Positions 32,601 through 45,328 of a stretch of 64,000 nucleotides of DNA are shown here, one piece after another (within the stretch, counting starts at the first letter, position 1; every line of letters begins with the position of its first letter). Origin of the DNA: Tomocerus qinae (Eukaryota > Arthropoda > Collembola > Entomobryomorpha > Tomoceridae); contig CM034546.1 in the NCBI GenBank assembly GCA_020055645.1, positions 75,454,001-75,518,000 on the forward strand. The letters run 5' to 3'. A model generated the notes under the pieces. The model ran no database searches. It worked only from the letters and a program-made list of their open reading frames with translations, and was not told the origin of the DNA. Position numbers and translations under genes: made by a program.

Positions 32601-33938
32601 TGTAGCGTTTGCGTTTGTATCTTTTCCATGGTATTATGATACCCGAGTGATAACAAACACAGCAACAACGGGTAACGTCTTGAAATAAAAGGGCCACGCA
32701 CTCAAAGGTCTTTTTAGAAATCAGTCTTCTTTATTTGTACTTTGTTTGTGTTATCTTGAGGGGCCGCGCAGCCTTACAATACTTGGCTGGCGGCTATGTA
32801 CTTATACTAAACCGGACTGACTTTACAATCACTAGTCATCCCGGTGATAGGAACTTAAGGGTACTTATAACTCAACCACTCAGCTTTATAAACAATGGCT
32901 GGTGGGAGTACTATGTAAATAGTTCTCTATCTAAACCAGTCATGATAATGTCGTGGTAGACTGGCCTTCCCTGGCTTCTGTAGATGGTGCATTCGCCACC
33001 TGTACTCACGGTCCGAATATCGTCCCGCTTTCTCTATTGGCTACTATCCATTGGCAGAAGACCAGGGAAGTCTAATAGTTAAGACTGTCTGTCTGTCTGT
33101 TTTACCTGGCGAATTGTCTCGCCTTTTATACTAATTTAAGATCATAAAAAGTGTCATTAAATGTCTATTTTTAGAACTAAGATGATGCAATATCATGTGG
33201 GATTTTCATCATTCTAAAAGGCTGATGCAATATCCGGTGGATATTGCATTTCGATTATTCTAGAATATTCTATTACATCTAGAATATTACGGGGCTAATT
33301 AAGAACACTTCTTTTACATCAAGATTGTTCTAGAATAGGGACACGCCTAACTATACGTTTCTAAAACGTTGTGTCCTAAAGTGACACGCCTAAATATACG
33401 TTCACAGAACGTCGTGTCATAATAAGATTTAACTATTCGGAGATATCATTTAACTAAGAGGAAGGAAACGGTAAGGTACCGTTGGAATTAAAGACACAGC
33501 GGTCTACTAGTGAAATAAAAGTAGTTGTCCTTGATGGCATGCATCAAAGCACACATACTTTGCCTGACTTGAAAGTATGCACCTTATAAAGCAAGTACTG
33601 CTTGCTTTATATGTGCAGGGAAATATTGATAAATGTCTGTAACTTCACAAACCAGTTTATTCACGGTTGTGTGAGTAGTTACACATTACTTTACTATAGG
33701 AGTTATATAGATATTTACGAAGGTGTCCGTAACATACGAAAGAGACGGAGAGCGATAATAATAATTAAACTACATTTCCATTGTAGTGCAGAATCTTGAC
33801 ATTCCGAGTTAAAAACTCGAATGTCAACTTAATATAGATTCTGAATCTCGGAATAACGTAGATTCCGAATATGTAAATATTATGTCATGTTCAATGCCAT
33901 AAGGGCCTGAAATCGGGGTTTGAAACCTAGACATGACA
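32601..33938 (-). repeat. LTR, right copy (5' LTR in element orientation)
   Basis: 1338 bp, plus-strand ends TGTAGCG ... GACATGACA. Nearly identical to 24178-25511 over its whole length, offset about 8.43 kb. It carries the same tandem stem-loops and hairpins. The satellite resumes right after its AAAT duplication (33939). Confidence 0.9.
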
Positions 33939-36215
33939 AAATATTTTCCAAGTGAGTTGAGATGACAAAGTACTGGGCCACCGATTTATTAATTGAAGCT
34001 TCTATTGTGTCACCAAATGGAACCGTACTGTATGCAGTTCCGATACAGTAATATTGAAAAATAAGGCTTCCATGACAATATTTGTGTGTTGCCAAATCTC
34101 GTCTCCGATAATCTTCGTTCACCTTCCAAGTAAGTTGAGATGACAACGTTCTAAGCAACAGAATTGATATTTGAAGCTTCGATTGTGTCACTAAATGGAA
34201 TCGTACTGAATGCAGTTCCGATACTGTACGATTCAAAAATTGCCTTTCCACAACAATGTTTGTGTTTACCCAAATCTCCGTTCCGAAGTCATTCGTTTAT
34301 TTTCCAAGAGAGTTGAGATGACAAAGTTCTGGGCCACCGATTTGATAATTGAAGCTTCTATTGTGTCATCAAATGGAACCGTACTGAATGCAGTTCCGAA
34401 ACAGTAATATTGAAAATCAAGGTTTCCATGACAATATTTGCGTTTTGCCAAATCTCGTCTCCAAAGATCTTCGTTCACCTTTCAAGTAAGTTGAGATGAC
34501 AACGCTCTAAGCCACAGAATTGATATTTGAAGCTTCTATTGTGTCACTAAATGGAATCGTACTGAATGCAGTTCCGATACTGTACGATTCAAACATTGCG
34601 TTTCCATGACAATGTTTGCATTTAACCAAATCTCCGTCCCGAAGTCATTCGTTTATTTTCCAAGTGAGTTGAGATGACAAAGTTCTGGGCCACCGATTTG
34701 ATAGTTGACGCTTCTATTGTGTCATTAAATGTAACCGTACTAAATGCAGTTCCGATACAGTAATATTGAAAAATAAGGTTTCCATGACAATATTTGCGTT
34801 TTGCCAAATCTGGTCTCCGAAGATCTTCGTTCACCTTCCAAGTAAGTTGAGATGACAACGTTCTGGGCCACCGATTTGATATTTGAAGCTTCGATTGTGT
34901 CACTAAAGGGAATCGTACTGAATGCAGTTCCGATACTGTCCGATTCAAAAATTGCCTTTCCACAACAATGTTTGTGTTTACCCAAATCTCCGTCCCGAAG
35001 TCATTCGTTTATTTTCCAAGAGAGTTGAGATGACAAAGTTCTGGGCCACCGATTTGATAATTGAAGCTTCTATTGTGTCACCAAATGGAACCGTACTGAA
35101 TGCAGATCCGAAACAGTAATATTGAAAATCAAGGTTTCCATGACAATATTTGCGTTTTGCCAAATCTCGTCTCCAAAGATCTTTGTTCACCTTCCAAGTA
35201 AGTGGAGATGACAACGCTCTAAGCCACAGAATTGATGTTTGAAGCTTCCATTGTGTCAATAAATGGAACCATACCGAGTGCATATGCGATAATGTACGAT
35301 TCAAAGATTGCGTGTCCATAACAATATTTGCGTTTAGCCAAATCTCCTTTCCGAGGTTATTCGTTCACTTTCGAAGTGAGTTGGGATGAGGCAGTTCAGG
35401 GCCACCGATTTGATAGTTGACGTTTTTATTGTGTCATTAAATGGAACCTCACTGAGTGCAGATCCGATAAGTTACGATTCAAAGATTGCGTGTCCATAAA
35501 AATATTTGCGTTTAGCCTAATCTCTTTCCCGAGGTTATTCATTCACTTTCGAAGTAAGTTGGGATGACGAAGTTATGGGGCACCGATTTGATAGTTGAAG
35601 CTTCCATTTTGTCAATAAATGGAACCATACCGAGTGCCTATGCCATAATGTACGATTAAAAGATTGCGTGTCCATAACAATATTTGCGTTTAGCCAAATC
35701 TCCTTCCCGAAATATTTCGTTCACTTTCCAACTGAGTTGAGATGACAAAGTTCTGGGCCACCGATTTGATAGTCGACGCTTTTATTGTGTCATTAAATGG
35801 AACCTACTGAATGCAGATCAGATACTGTACTATTCAAAAATTGGGTTTCCATGACAATATTTGCATGTTGCCAAATCTCCTTTCCGAAGTCATTCGTTCA
35901 CTTTCCAAGTTAGTTGAGATGACAAAGTTCTGGGCCACCGATTTGATAGTTGAAGCTTCCATTGTGTCAATAAATGGAACCATACCGAGTGCATATGCGA
36001 TAATGTACGATTCAAAGATTTCGTGTCCACATAATATTTGCGTTTAGCCAGATCTCCTTTCTAGATTCTTCGTTCACTTTCCTAGTGAGTTGAGATGACG
36101 CAGTTTTGGGCCACCGATTTGAAAGTTGAAGCTTCCATTGTGTCAATAAATGGAACCATACCGAGTGCATATGCGATAATGTACGATTCAAAGATTGCGT
36201 GTCCATAACAATATT
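33939..36215 (+). repeat. 178-bp satellite, segment between LTR element and LINE-B
   Basis: About 12.8 monomers. It opens with variants like those at 20700-21400 (GATTTGATAATTGAAGC) and grades into the TTGCGTGTCCATAACAATAT subfamily that dominates to the right. It ends at the AATATT target duplication (36210-36215). Confidence 0.9.
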
Positions 36216-36610
36216 AGGTACGGCGGGAGGTACGGTTGAAAGCATTTCTATTTTGCTCTCAAATAATATTACTTCCTTTTTCGTACAACTTATCCATTTT
36301 ATAATTACCCATTGGCCACTCGTATAATACAAGTACAAGTCCTTTCTAACTTAATCGAAAACCGTACCTCCGATTCGACCCCTACCTAAAAATCACTAAA
36401 AACTGATCGGAATTTTTCGCTTGGAATCTCACCTCAACGAGGAGCGGATCTGACAACTCTGTGCAACCATAGACTATCAGCTAAGTCATTTTACTTCTTA
36501 TATGTACGCTTTTGGGGCCAAACCGAGTTTCCTCTCCATTCCTTGGACCGTAAGATACTAGCACGTTGGATTGCGTTTCTATCTAGACACCCTTCAACCA
36601 GAAGAACTCC

Positions 36611-37408
36611 TTGATGTCGACAGGTACGAGACATAAACTGAAGGGGAAACAGACGGTGCCAAATCCTTCCTCAGACGACAAAATGAATCCAGCAACCTCA
36701 AATCCCGACTGGGCAGCAATATTAAAAAGACTGGATGACACCGTCCAAAGAATAGATAAAAATGTGATACAAATCCAATCATCCCATGGAAAATTAGAAA
36801 ACCATGTACTACAGTTACAAACCAAAGTCAGTCATCTGGAAAATCGGGTTGAATATCTTGAAACCGAATTATAGAAAAAAAATTTATTGATTATGGGCGT
36901 CCCAGACAGCCGAGATGAAACGCCTGAAGAATGCCATACTAAAGTCACTCACCTCATAAACGAAAAGCTAGGTCTACCCCTTGTTGACATTGACACTACG
37001 TACCGAATCTCAAGCTATTCCGATGACAAAGTCCGTCCAATAAAAATTAGTCTGGCGAGGCAACGTGACTGTGATACCATTCTAGAAAATGCACATAAAC
37101 TAAAAAGCGGAAATCAGTTTGAAAAATCACCTTACATTGTCAAGGATCTGCCAGTAAACACCCGAATAGCGCGCAAACTACTCAGAGAAAAATATCAGGA
37201 ATGCAAAAAGAACAATCAGCAAGCAGACATCAACTTTGCAAACAATGAAATTACCATCGACGGATTGGTCTACAAAGTACTGAACCGGAAGCTAGAGATG
37301 AAACCCCCCGCCTCTAATAAAAGAAAATTAAACGGCATCCACAACCCGACAGCATCAAAACGACCTAATGGAATCGCCCGGATGGTCCATCTGAGTCTAC
37401 TTTTTTAG
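36611..37408 (+). pseudogene. LINE-B ORF1 (coiled coil plus RRM-like RNA-binding protein)
   Basis: The first part (36611-36871) encodes a basic N-terminus and then a heptad-like coiled coil (DDTVQRIDKNVIQIQSSHGK ... LENRVEYLETEL). An in-frame TAG at 36872-36874 is followed in the same frame by KKNLLIMGVPDS, which is where L1-type ORF1 proteins pass from coiled coil to RRM (LI.G.PE motif). The remainder (to 37408) has RPIKISLARQRDCDTILENA and IVKDLPVNTRIARKLLREKY, matching the RRM/C-terminal domain pattern. It probably binds and chaperones LINE RNA. The stop may be a nonsense mutation or, less likely, a readthrough site. Confidence 0.8.
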
Positions 37409-40345
37409 GAGCAATGGAAACCCTTTAATTGATTTACCAGCCTCCAGAGACAGTAGTTGTAAGTTCCTAAAAATATGTCATCAAAATGCTCAATCTATTC
37501 GTAATAAGGTTCCGATAACCACTCACTTTATAACAGAGCATGATTATGACATATTTTGCGTATCAGAAACAAAACTCAAAAATAATAATATGTCACCAAT
37601 TATTCAAGGCTATAATATTGTTAGGACGGATAGGAATTATAATAGAGGAGGCGGAATAGCTATATTTCTTAAAGAAAAATTTAAACAAACATTATATAAT
37701 TTTAAAAACAAAGAAATAATTGACACGAATGATAACGTTGAAATTCTTGCACTAAATGTACAATTGAAGTCCAACAAATCATTCGTTGTCATCTGCCTAT
37801 ACAGATGGCCTGACTATAGTAAGCATTGTATAAATAAGGACTTTGAATATTTTCATTTACTTTTGACTGAATTTTGTAATTGTACAAAAATGGTATACAT
37901 AGTAGGTGACTTCAACCTAAGAGAGGCTTCTCTGTTAGAAGAATTTAATAATTTAGTTCGTAAATTTAACTTTGTTCAACTAATTGACAAACCAACAAGA
38001 GGTAATAGTATTCTTGATCTTGTAATAACAAATAACATGTGTACTACAGCTGATGTTATAGAGCCCCATATATCAGATCATTGTGCCGTGGAACTTGTTG
38101 CTATCCTAGATAAACCCATTACACAAAAAAAGCAAATAACGTATAGAAACTTTAAAAATTTCGATTTAAGCATTGCTAGCCAAATGCTGGAGAATCTTAA
38201 TTTTGACTGTAATTTAAACGATAACCTAGATACATTAGTTGATAAGTTAACCGGAAACCTATTATTAGTGTTCAATAAATGTGCCCCAATTAAAACGATT
38301 ACCATTAAAGATAGGAAAAAATCTATGATAATCTCAAAAAATACCAAAGATCTAATTCGCAAAAGAGACATTTCATATTCAATATGGAAAAATGATCCTT
38401 CAAATCTTAATCGAGGTATTTTAAACTCTCTCAACAAAGATGTGAAACGGAGCATAAAAAGCGATGCTAAATGTGAATTAGATCTGGGTATACAAAGGGA
38501 AGGTATATTTAAGTCAATAGATAAGCTACTGGAGAAAAATAATAATTCAAGAAGTGATATTGCGATGGGTGCAGAGGATATAAATAACCATTTCGCAGCA
38601 ATTAGTACCACAAACAACACATCCGTTCACAGTCTTACAAATCCCTATCCAAATGAAACACAAACGACATTCAAATTGAATTACGTAACATTACAAAGTT
38701 TTTGCGAAGCTTTCAATGATCTTAAAAAGAAAACATCACATACCAAAGATTCGCTTAATCTCTGTCCAATATTCTTTAACTACGTAATGTTCCTACCAAC
38801 CGTATTAAGCTACATGCACAGTATAGTCAATTTAAGTATATCTGAAGGTTACGTATGTAAATCATTAAAACTGTGTAAAATAGTTCCTATTCCTAAGATA
38901 TTCGAACCAATAGAGCCAAACCACCTTAGACCAATATCTATTCAGAATTTTGTTTCTAAATTAATTGAGAAATCGGTCTATAATCAATTGGTAGTACATA
39001 TTCAGGAAAGCAACATTTTATATAAAAACCAGTTTGGATTCAGGAGAAACCATTCAACAATGCACATGCAAGTAGCTATTACAGACATACTGTATACACA
39101 ATTGAACCAAGGAAATGTATGTATCCTATTGGCATTAGACATGGCCAAGGCTTTCGATAAAGTTAATCCAAAACTCCTTTTGCAAAAACTTGCTTGGTAC
39201 AATATCGATACACACTGGTTTAAATCATTCCTTGAGGATAGGTCACACTATACTCATGTTAATGATTCTAATATCTCCACTCCGAAACCCATAAATCTAT
39301 CAATCGTTCAAGGCAGTATACTTGGTCCTTTGCTATTCACTTTATTTATAAACGATCTGCCCTTCTGTTTAAAACACTCCTTAATGTTTCTATTTTCGGA
39401 CGATAATACCCTTATTGTCCATGGTAAACCAGAAGACATAAAAGTTCTGATCACTCACTTAGAAACGGATTTTAAAGCCATATCTAAGTGGATGGAGAAC
39501 AACGAAATGGAATTAAACGTGAGTAAAACGGTAATGGTGGTTGTAGGATCTCAGGAGAATCGTAACAAACTAAATAATGTAAGTCTTAATATCAATGGTA
39601 CAATAATATCCACTTCTGAATCCGTAAAAGTTGTTGGTCTTATAATTGACTCTAATTTAGCATGGTGTGATCAAACAAAACTTATTCAGTCGAAATGTTA
39701 TGGTATAATATTGTCTTTGTACCCATATCAATGCATGATGAGTGAAGAGAATAGACTAAAAACAGCCAATGCTGTTTTTGCAATGCCAATGCCAATGCCA
39801 ATTGTGTCTTATCGGTGGTCCAATACATGTCTATAATATGGGGCACGGCCTCTAAAGAAGAGTTATTAAAAATTGAAAAGGTAATAAGACTGGCTGGAAG
39901 ATTTGTTCTCGGTAAATCCAAGTATGACTCTGTTAAGGAAGAAATCACTGTAAAATTGAAATGGTTATTTCCCCACTATCTCTATAAGTTCCAACTATTA
40001 AGTCATGTGTATGCAATAATCAACAATGAATGTCCACCTTATTTTAGAAATTATCTAGATTTAGATGATACAAACAGCTTATGCACTAGGACACAAACAT
40101 ATATCAAAGGTAATTTGAATTGTAAAAACACTGGTAAATATGGTATTAGAAGTCTCAGCATGCAGGCTCAGAAGTGCTAGTATACGCTCCCAGAATTCAT
40201 AAGAAACGCCAAATCTCTATTTGTATTTAAAAAAAACCTTAAATTATATTTACTTAATGAACAATTATCAGAGACTAAGCTTCCCAGTGATATAAATATT
40301 TGTAACCTATCCTGTATTGATTCTGTGTGTAATAGTAATGACTAG
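37395..40345 (+). pseudogene. LINE-B ORF2 (APE endonuclease and reverse transcriptase)
   Basis: The frame opens after a TGA at 37392 and overlaps the ORF1 end. The first ATG is at 37590, but endonuclease motifs start earlier (CHQNAQSIRNK, FCVSETKLK), so initiation is upstream or unconventional. Later motifs are VICLYRWPDY, VGDFNL, LDLVITNN and ISDHCAVE. The RT has LRPISIQNFVSKLIEKSVYN, FGFRRNHSTMHMQ, LALDMAKAFDKV, VQGSILGPLLFTLFINDLP and the active site FSDD in place of the usual YADD. The frame breaks between about 39790 and 39815, near a triplicated ATGCCA motif. It continues in another frame with SIIWGTASKEELLKIEKV, meets a TAG at 40178, and resumes with LPEFIRNAKSLFVFKKNLK to a natural stop at 40343-40345. 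Confidence 0.85.
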
Positions 40346-40581
40346 CAATCTTCTTTAATTGAGTTCTTGTGGGCAAAAAAAAACGGCGTATGAATTATAA
40401 TTACCTCCAATTTCTGTAAAATATAGTTAACATATATAATATATATATATCATATGTATATAATATAGTCAACATACCATTATTTAATTAATAAATGTGT
40501 AAAGGATAACGCAACGGTTCCCGGCATTGTAACTACCTCCAGTAAAGAGGAATTTGACCGTGTAAATAAATAATAATAATA

Positions 40582-43500
40582 AATATTTGCGTTTAGCCAA
40601 ATCTCCTTTCCGAGGTTATTCGTTCACTTTCGAAGTGAGTTGGGATGAGGCAGTTCAGGGCCACCGATTTGATAGTTGACGCTTTTATTGCGTCATTAAA
40701 TGGAACCTCACTGAGTGCAGATCCGATAAGGCACGATTCAAAGATTGCTTGTCCATAAAAATATTTGCGTTTAGCCTAATCTCTTTCCCGAGGTTATTCG
40801 TTCACTTTCCTAGTGAGTTGAGATGACGCAAATCTGGGCCACCGATTTGAAAGTTGAAACTTCCATTGTGTCAATAAATGGAACCATACCGAGTGCCTAT
40901 GCCATAATGTACGATTAAAAGATTGCGTGTCCATAACAATATTTGCGTTTAGCCAAATCTCCTTCCCGAAATATTTCGTTCACTTTCCAAGTGAGTTGAG
41001 ATGACAAAGTTCTGGGCCACCGATTTGATAGTTGCCGCTTTTATTGTGTCATTAAATGGAACCTACTGAATGCAGATCAGATACTGTACTATTCAAAAAT
41101 TGGGTTTCCATGACAATATTTGCATGTTGCCAAATCTCCTTTCCGAAGTCATTCGTTCACTTTCCAAGTTAGTTGAGATGACAAAGTTCTGGGCCACCGA
41201 TTTGATAGTTGTAGCTTCCATTGTTTCAATAAATGGAACCATACCGAGTGCATATGCGATAATGTACGATTCAAAGATTTCGTGTCCATATTAATATTTG
41301 CGTTTAGCCAGATCTCCTTTCTGGCCTCTTCGTTCACTTTCCTAGTGAGTTGAGATGACGCAGTTTTGGGCCACCGATTTGAAAGTTGAAGCTTCCATTG
41401 TGTCAATAAATGGAACCATACCGAGTGCCTATGCCATAATGTACGATTAAAAGATTGCGTGTCCATAACAATATTTGCGTTTAGCCAAATCTCCTTTCCG
41501 AGGTTATTCGTTCACTTTCGAAGTGAGTTGGGATGAGGCAGTTCTGGGCCACCGATTTGATAGTTGACGCTTTTATTGTGTCATTAAATGGAACCTCACT
41601 GAGTGCAGATCCGATAAGGTACGATTCAAAGATTGCGTGTCCATAAAAATATTTGCGTTTAGCCTAATCTCTTTCCCGAGGTTATTCGTTCACTTTCGAA
41701 GTAAGTTGGGATGACGAAGTTCTGGGGCACCGATTTGATAGTTGAAGCTTCCTATTTGTCAATAAATGGAACCATACCGAGTGCCTATGCCATAATGTAC
41801 GATTAAAAAGATTGCGTGTCCATAACAATATTTGCGTTTAGCCAAATCTCCTTCCCGAAATATTTCGTTCACTTTCCAAGTGAGTTGAGATGACAAAGTT
41901 CTGGGCCACCGATTTGATAGTTGCCGCTTTTATCGTGTCATTAAATAGAACCTACTGAATGCAGATCAGATACTGTACTATTCAAAAATTGGGTTTCCAT
42001 GACAATATTTGCATGTTGCCAAATCTCCTTTCCGAAGTCATTCGTTCACTTTCCAAGTTAGTTGAGATGACAAAGTTCTGGGCCACCGATTTGATAGTTG
42101 AAGCTTCCATTGTGTCAATAAATGGAACCATACCGAGTGCATATGCGATAATGTACGATTCAAAGATTTCGTGTCCATATTAATATTTGCGTTTAGCCAA
42201 ATCTCCTTCCCGAAATATTTCGTTCACTTTCCAAGTGAGTTGAGATGACAAAGTTTTGGGCCACCGATTTGAAAGTTGAAGCTTCCATTGTGTCAATAAA
42301 TGGAACCATACCGAGTGCCTATGCCATAATGTACGATTAAAAGATTGCGTGTCCATAACAATATTTGCGTTTAGCCAAATCTCCTTCCCGAAATATTTCG
42401 TTCACTTTCGAAGTGAGTTGGGATGAGGCAGTTCAGGGCCACCGATTTGATAGTTGCCGCTTTTATTGTGTCATTAAATGGAACCTCACTGAGTGCAGAT
42501 CCGATAAGGCACGATTCAAAGATTGCTTGTCCATAAAAATATTTGCGTTTAGCCTAATCTCTTTCCCGAGGTTATTCGTTCACTTTCCTAGTGAGTTGAG
42601 ATGACGCAAATCTGGGCCACCGATTTGAAAGTTGAAGCTTCCATTGTGTCAATAAATGGAACCATACCGAGTGCCTATGCCATAATGTACGATTAAAAGA
42701 TTGCGTGTCCATAACAATATTTGCGTTTAGCCAAATCTCCTTTCCGAGGTTATTCGTTCACTTTCGAAGTGAGTTGGGATGAGGCAGTTCTGGGCCACCG
42801 ATTTGATAGTTGCCGCTTTTATTGTGTCATTAAATGGAACCTACTGAATGCAGATCAGATACTGTACTATTCAAAAATTGGGTTTCCATGACAATATTTG
42901 CATGTTGCCAAATCTCCTTTCCGAAGTCATTCGTTCACTTTCCAAGTTAGTTGAGATGACAAAGTTCTGGGCCACCGATTTGATAGTTGTAGCTTCCATT
43001 GTGTCAATAAATGGAACCATACCGAGTGCATATGCGATAATGTACGATTCAAAGATTTCGTGTCCATATTAATATTTGCGTTTAGCCAGATCTCCTTTCT
43101 AGCCTCTTCGTTCACTTTCCTAGTGAGTTGAGATGACGCAGTTTTGGGCCACCGATTTGAAAGTTGAAGCTTCCATTGTGTCAATAAATGGAACCATACC
43201 GAGTGCCTATGCCATAATGTACGATTAAAAGATTGCGTGTCCATAACAATATTTGCGTTTAGCCAAATCTCCTTTCCGAGGTTATTCGTTCACTTTCGAA
43301 GTGAGTTGGGATGAGGCAGTTCTGGGCCACCGATTTGATAGTTGACGCTTTTATTGTGTCATTAAATGGAACCTCACTGAGTGCAGATCCGATAAGGTAC
43401 GATTCAAAGATTGCGTGTCCATAAAAATATTTGCGTTTAGCCTAATCTCTTTCCCGAGGTTATTCGTTCACTTTCGAAGTAAGTTGGGATGACGAAGTTC

Positions 43501-45318
43501 TGGGGCACCGATTTGATAGTTGAAGCTTCCTATTTGTCAATAAATGGAACCATACCGAGTGCCTATGCCATAATGTACGATTAAAAGATTGCGTGTCCAT
43601 AACAATATTTGCGTTTAGCCAAATCTCCTTCCCGAAATATTTCGTTCACTTTCCAAGTGAGTTGAGATGACAAAGTTCTGGGCCACCGATTTGATAGTTG
43701 CCGCTTTTATCGTGTCATTAAATAGAACCTACTGAATGCAGATCAGATACTGTACTATTCAAAAATTGGGTTTCCATGACAATATTTGCATGTTGCCAAA
43801 TCTCCTTTCCGAAGTCATTCGTTCACTTTCCAAGTTAGTTGAGATGACAAAGTTCTGGGCCACCGATTTGATAGTTGAAGCTTCCATTGTGTCAATAAAT
43901 GGAACCATACCGAGTGCATATGCGATAATGTACGATTCAAAGATTTCGTGTCCATATTAATATTTGCGTTTAGCCAAATCTCCTTCCCGAAATATTTCGT
44001 TCACTTTCCAAGTGAGTTGAGATGACAAAGTTTTGGGCCACCGATTTGAAAGTTGAAGCTTCCATTGTGTCAATAAATGGAACCATACCGAGTGCCTATG
44101 CCATAATGTACGATTAAAAGATTGCGTGTCCATAACAATATTTGCGTTTAGCCAAATCTCCTTCCCGAAATATTTCGTTCACTTTCCAAGTGAGTTGAGA
44201 TGACAAAGTTCTGGGCCACCGATTTGATAGTTGCCGCTTTTATTGTGTCATTAAATGGAACCTACTGAATGCAGATCAGATACTGTACTATTCAAAAATT
44301 GGGTTTCCATGACAATATTTGCATGTTGCCAAATCTCCTTTCCGAAGTCATTCGTTCACTTTCCAAGTTAGTTGAGATGACAAAGTTCTGGGCCACCGAT
44401 TTGATAGTTGAAGCTTCCATTGTGTCAATAAATGGAACCATACCGAGTGCATATGCGATAATGTACGATTCAAAGATTTCGTGTCCATATTAATATTTGC
44501 GTTTAGCCAGATCTCCTTTCTAGATTCTTCGTTCACTTTCCTAGTGAGTTGAGATGACGCAGTTTTGGGCCACCGATTTGAAAGTTAAAGCTTCCATTGT
44601 GTCAATAAATGGAACCATACCGAGTGCCTATGCCATAATGTACGATTAAAAGATTGCGTGTCCATAACAATATTTGCGTTTAGCCAAATCTCCTTCCCGA
44701 AATATTTCGTTCACTTTCCAACTGAGTTGAGATGACAAAGTTCTGGGCCACCGATTTGATAGTTGCCGCTTTTATTGTGTCATTAAATAGAACCTACTGA
44801 ATGCAGATCAGATACTGTACTATTCAAAAATTGGGTTTCCATGACAATATTTGCATGTTGCCAAATCTCCTTTCCGAAGTCATTCGTTCACTTTCCAAGT
44901 TAGTTGAGATGACAAAGTTCTGGGCCATCTATTTGATAATTGAAGCTTCTATTGTGTCAATAAATGGAACCGTACTGAGTGCAGATCCGATAATGTACGA
45001 TTCAAAAATTGCGCTTCCATGACAGTGTTAGCTTTTTGCCAAACTTCCTTCCTGAATACCTTCGTTCACCTTCTATGTAGGTTGATATAATAAAGTTCTG
45101 GGCCACCTATTTGATAATTGAAGCTTCTATTGCGTCTTTAAATAGAAGCATACTGTGTGCCGATCCGATAATGTACCAGTGAAATATTGCGTTTCCATTA
45201 CTAAATTTGCATTTAGCCAAATCTCCTTTCCGAAGTCATTCGTTCACCTTCCAAGTGAGTTTAGATGACAAAGTTCTGGGCCACTGACTTGAATGATGAA
45301 GCTCCCATGATGTCATTA
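40582..45318 (+). repeat. 178-bp satellite, higher-order repeat segment
   Basis: About 26.6 monomers of the TTGCGTGTCCATAACAATAT subfamily, organised in higher-order units. The variant monomer with ATTGGGTTTCCATGACAATA and TTTGCATGTTGCCAAATCTC recurs with starts near 41070, 41959, 42848, 43736, 44269 and 44801, giving spacings of 889, 889, 888, 533 and 532 bp (five or three monomers). Copies of the 889-bp unit are almost identical. The array ends near 45318 in diverged monomers. Confidence 0.95.
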
Positions 45319-45328
45319 ACACTTCCAC

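Larger units (their letters stand above)
24178..33938 (-). mobile_element. Young non-coding LTR retrotransposon (9.8 kb), hairpin-dense
   Basis: Two near-identical LTRs (24178-25511 and 32601-33938) in direct orientation, TG...CA ends, and a 4-bp duplication AAAT (24174-24177, 33939-33942) in the satellite. Orientation is minus: a TGGCGACC primer site adjoins the right LTR and a GGGAGAG purine tract adjoins the left. The 7.1-kb interior has no gag, protease, RT or integrase frame on either strand, so it is a large non-autonomous derivative (LARD-like) that must use another element's proteins. The few LTR differences imply recent insertion. Both LTRs and the interior are unusually rich in short perfect hairpins. 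Confidence 0.85.
36216..40581 (+). mobile_element. LINE-B: near full-length non-LTR retrotransposon, decayed
   Basis: Plus-strand LINE with a ~395-bp 5' UTR beginning AGGTACGGCGGGAGGTACGG, ORF1, ORF2, a short 3' UTR and a (TAA)n tail (AATAATAATAATAA to 40581). The target duplication is AATATT (36210-36215, 40582-40587) in a satellite monomer. It is disabled by a stop in ORF1, a frameshift and a stop in ORF2. The presence of both ORFs and a 5' UTR suggests little or no 5' truncation. Confidence 0.9.

Noticed and set aside
24307..33799. Identical pairs of frames in the two LTRs (74 and 65 codons)
   Set aside because: They are duplicated only because the LTRs are duplicated. The hairpin-rich sequence and absence of motifs argue against coding.
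35811..45022. Repeated 60-113 codon frames in the 178-bp satellite (such as MQIRYCTIQKLGFHD... at seven places)
   Set aside because: They recur at monomer or higher-order spacing, appear on both strands, and carry no domain pattern. They are satellite read-through frames.
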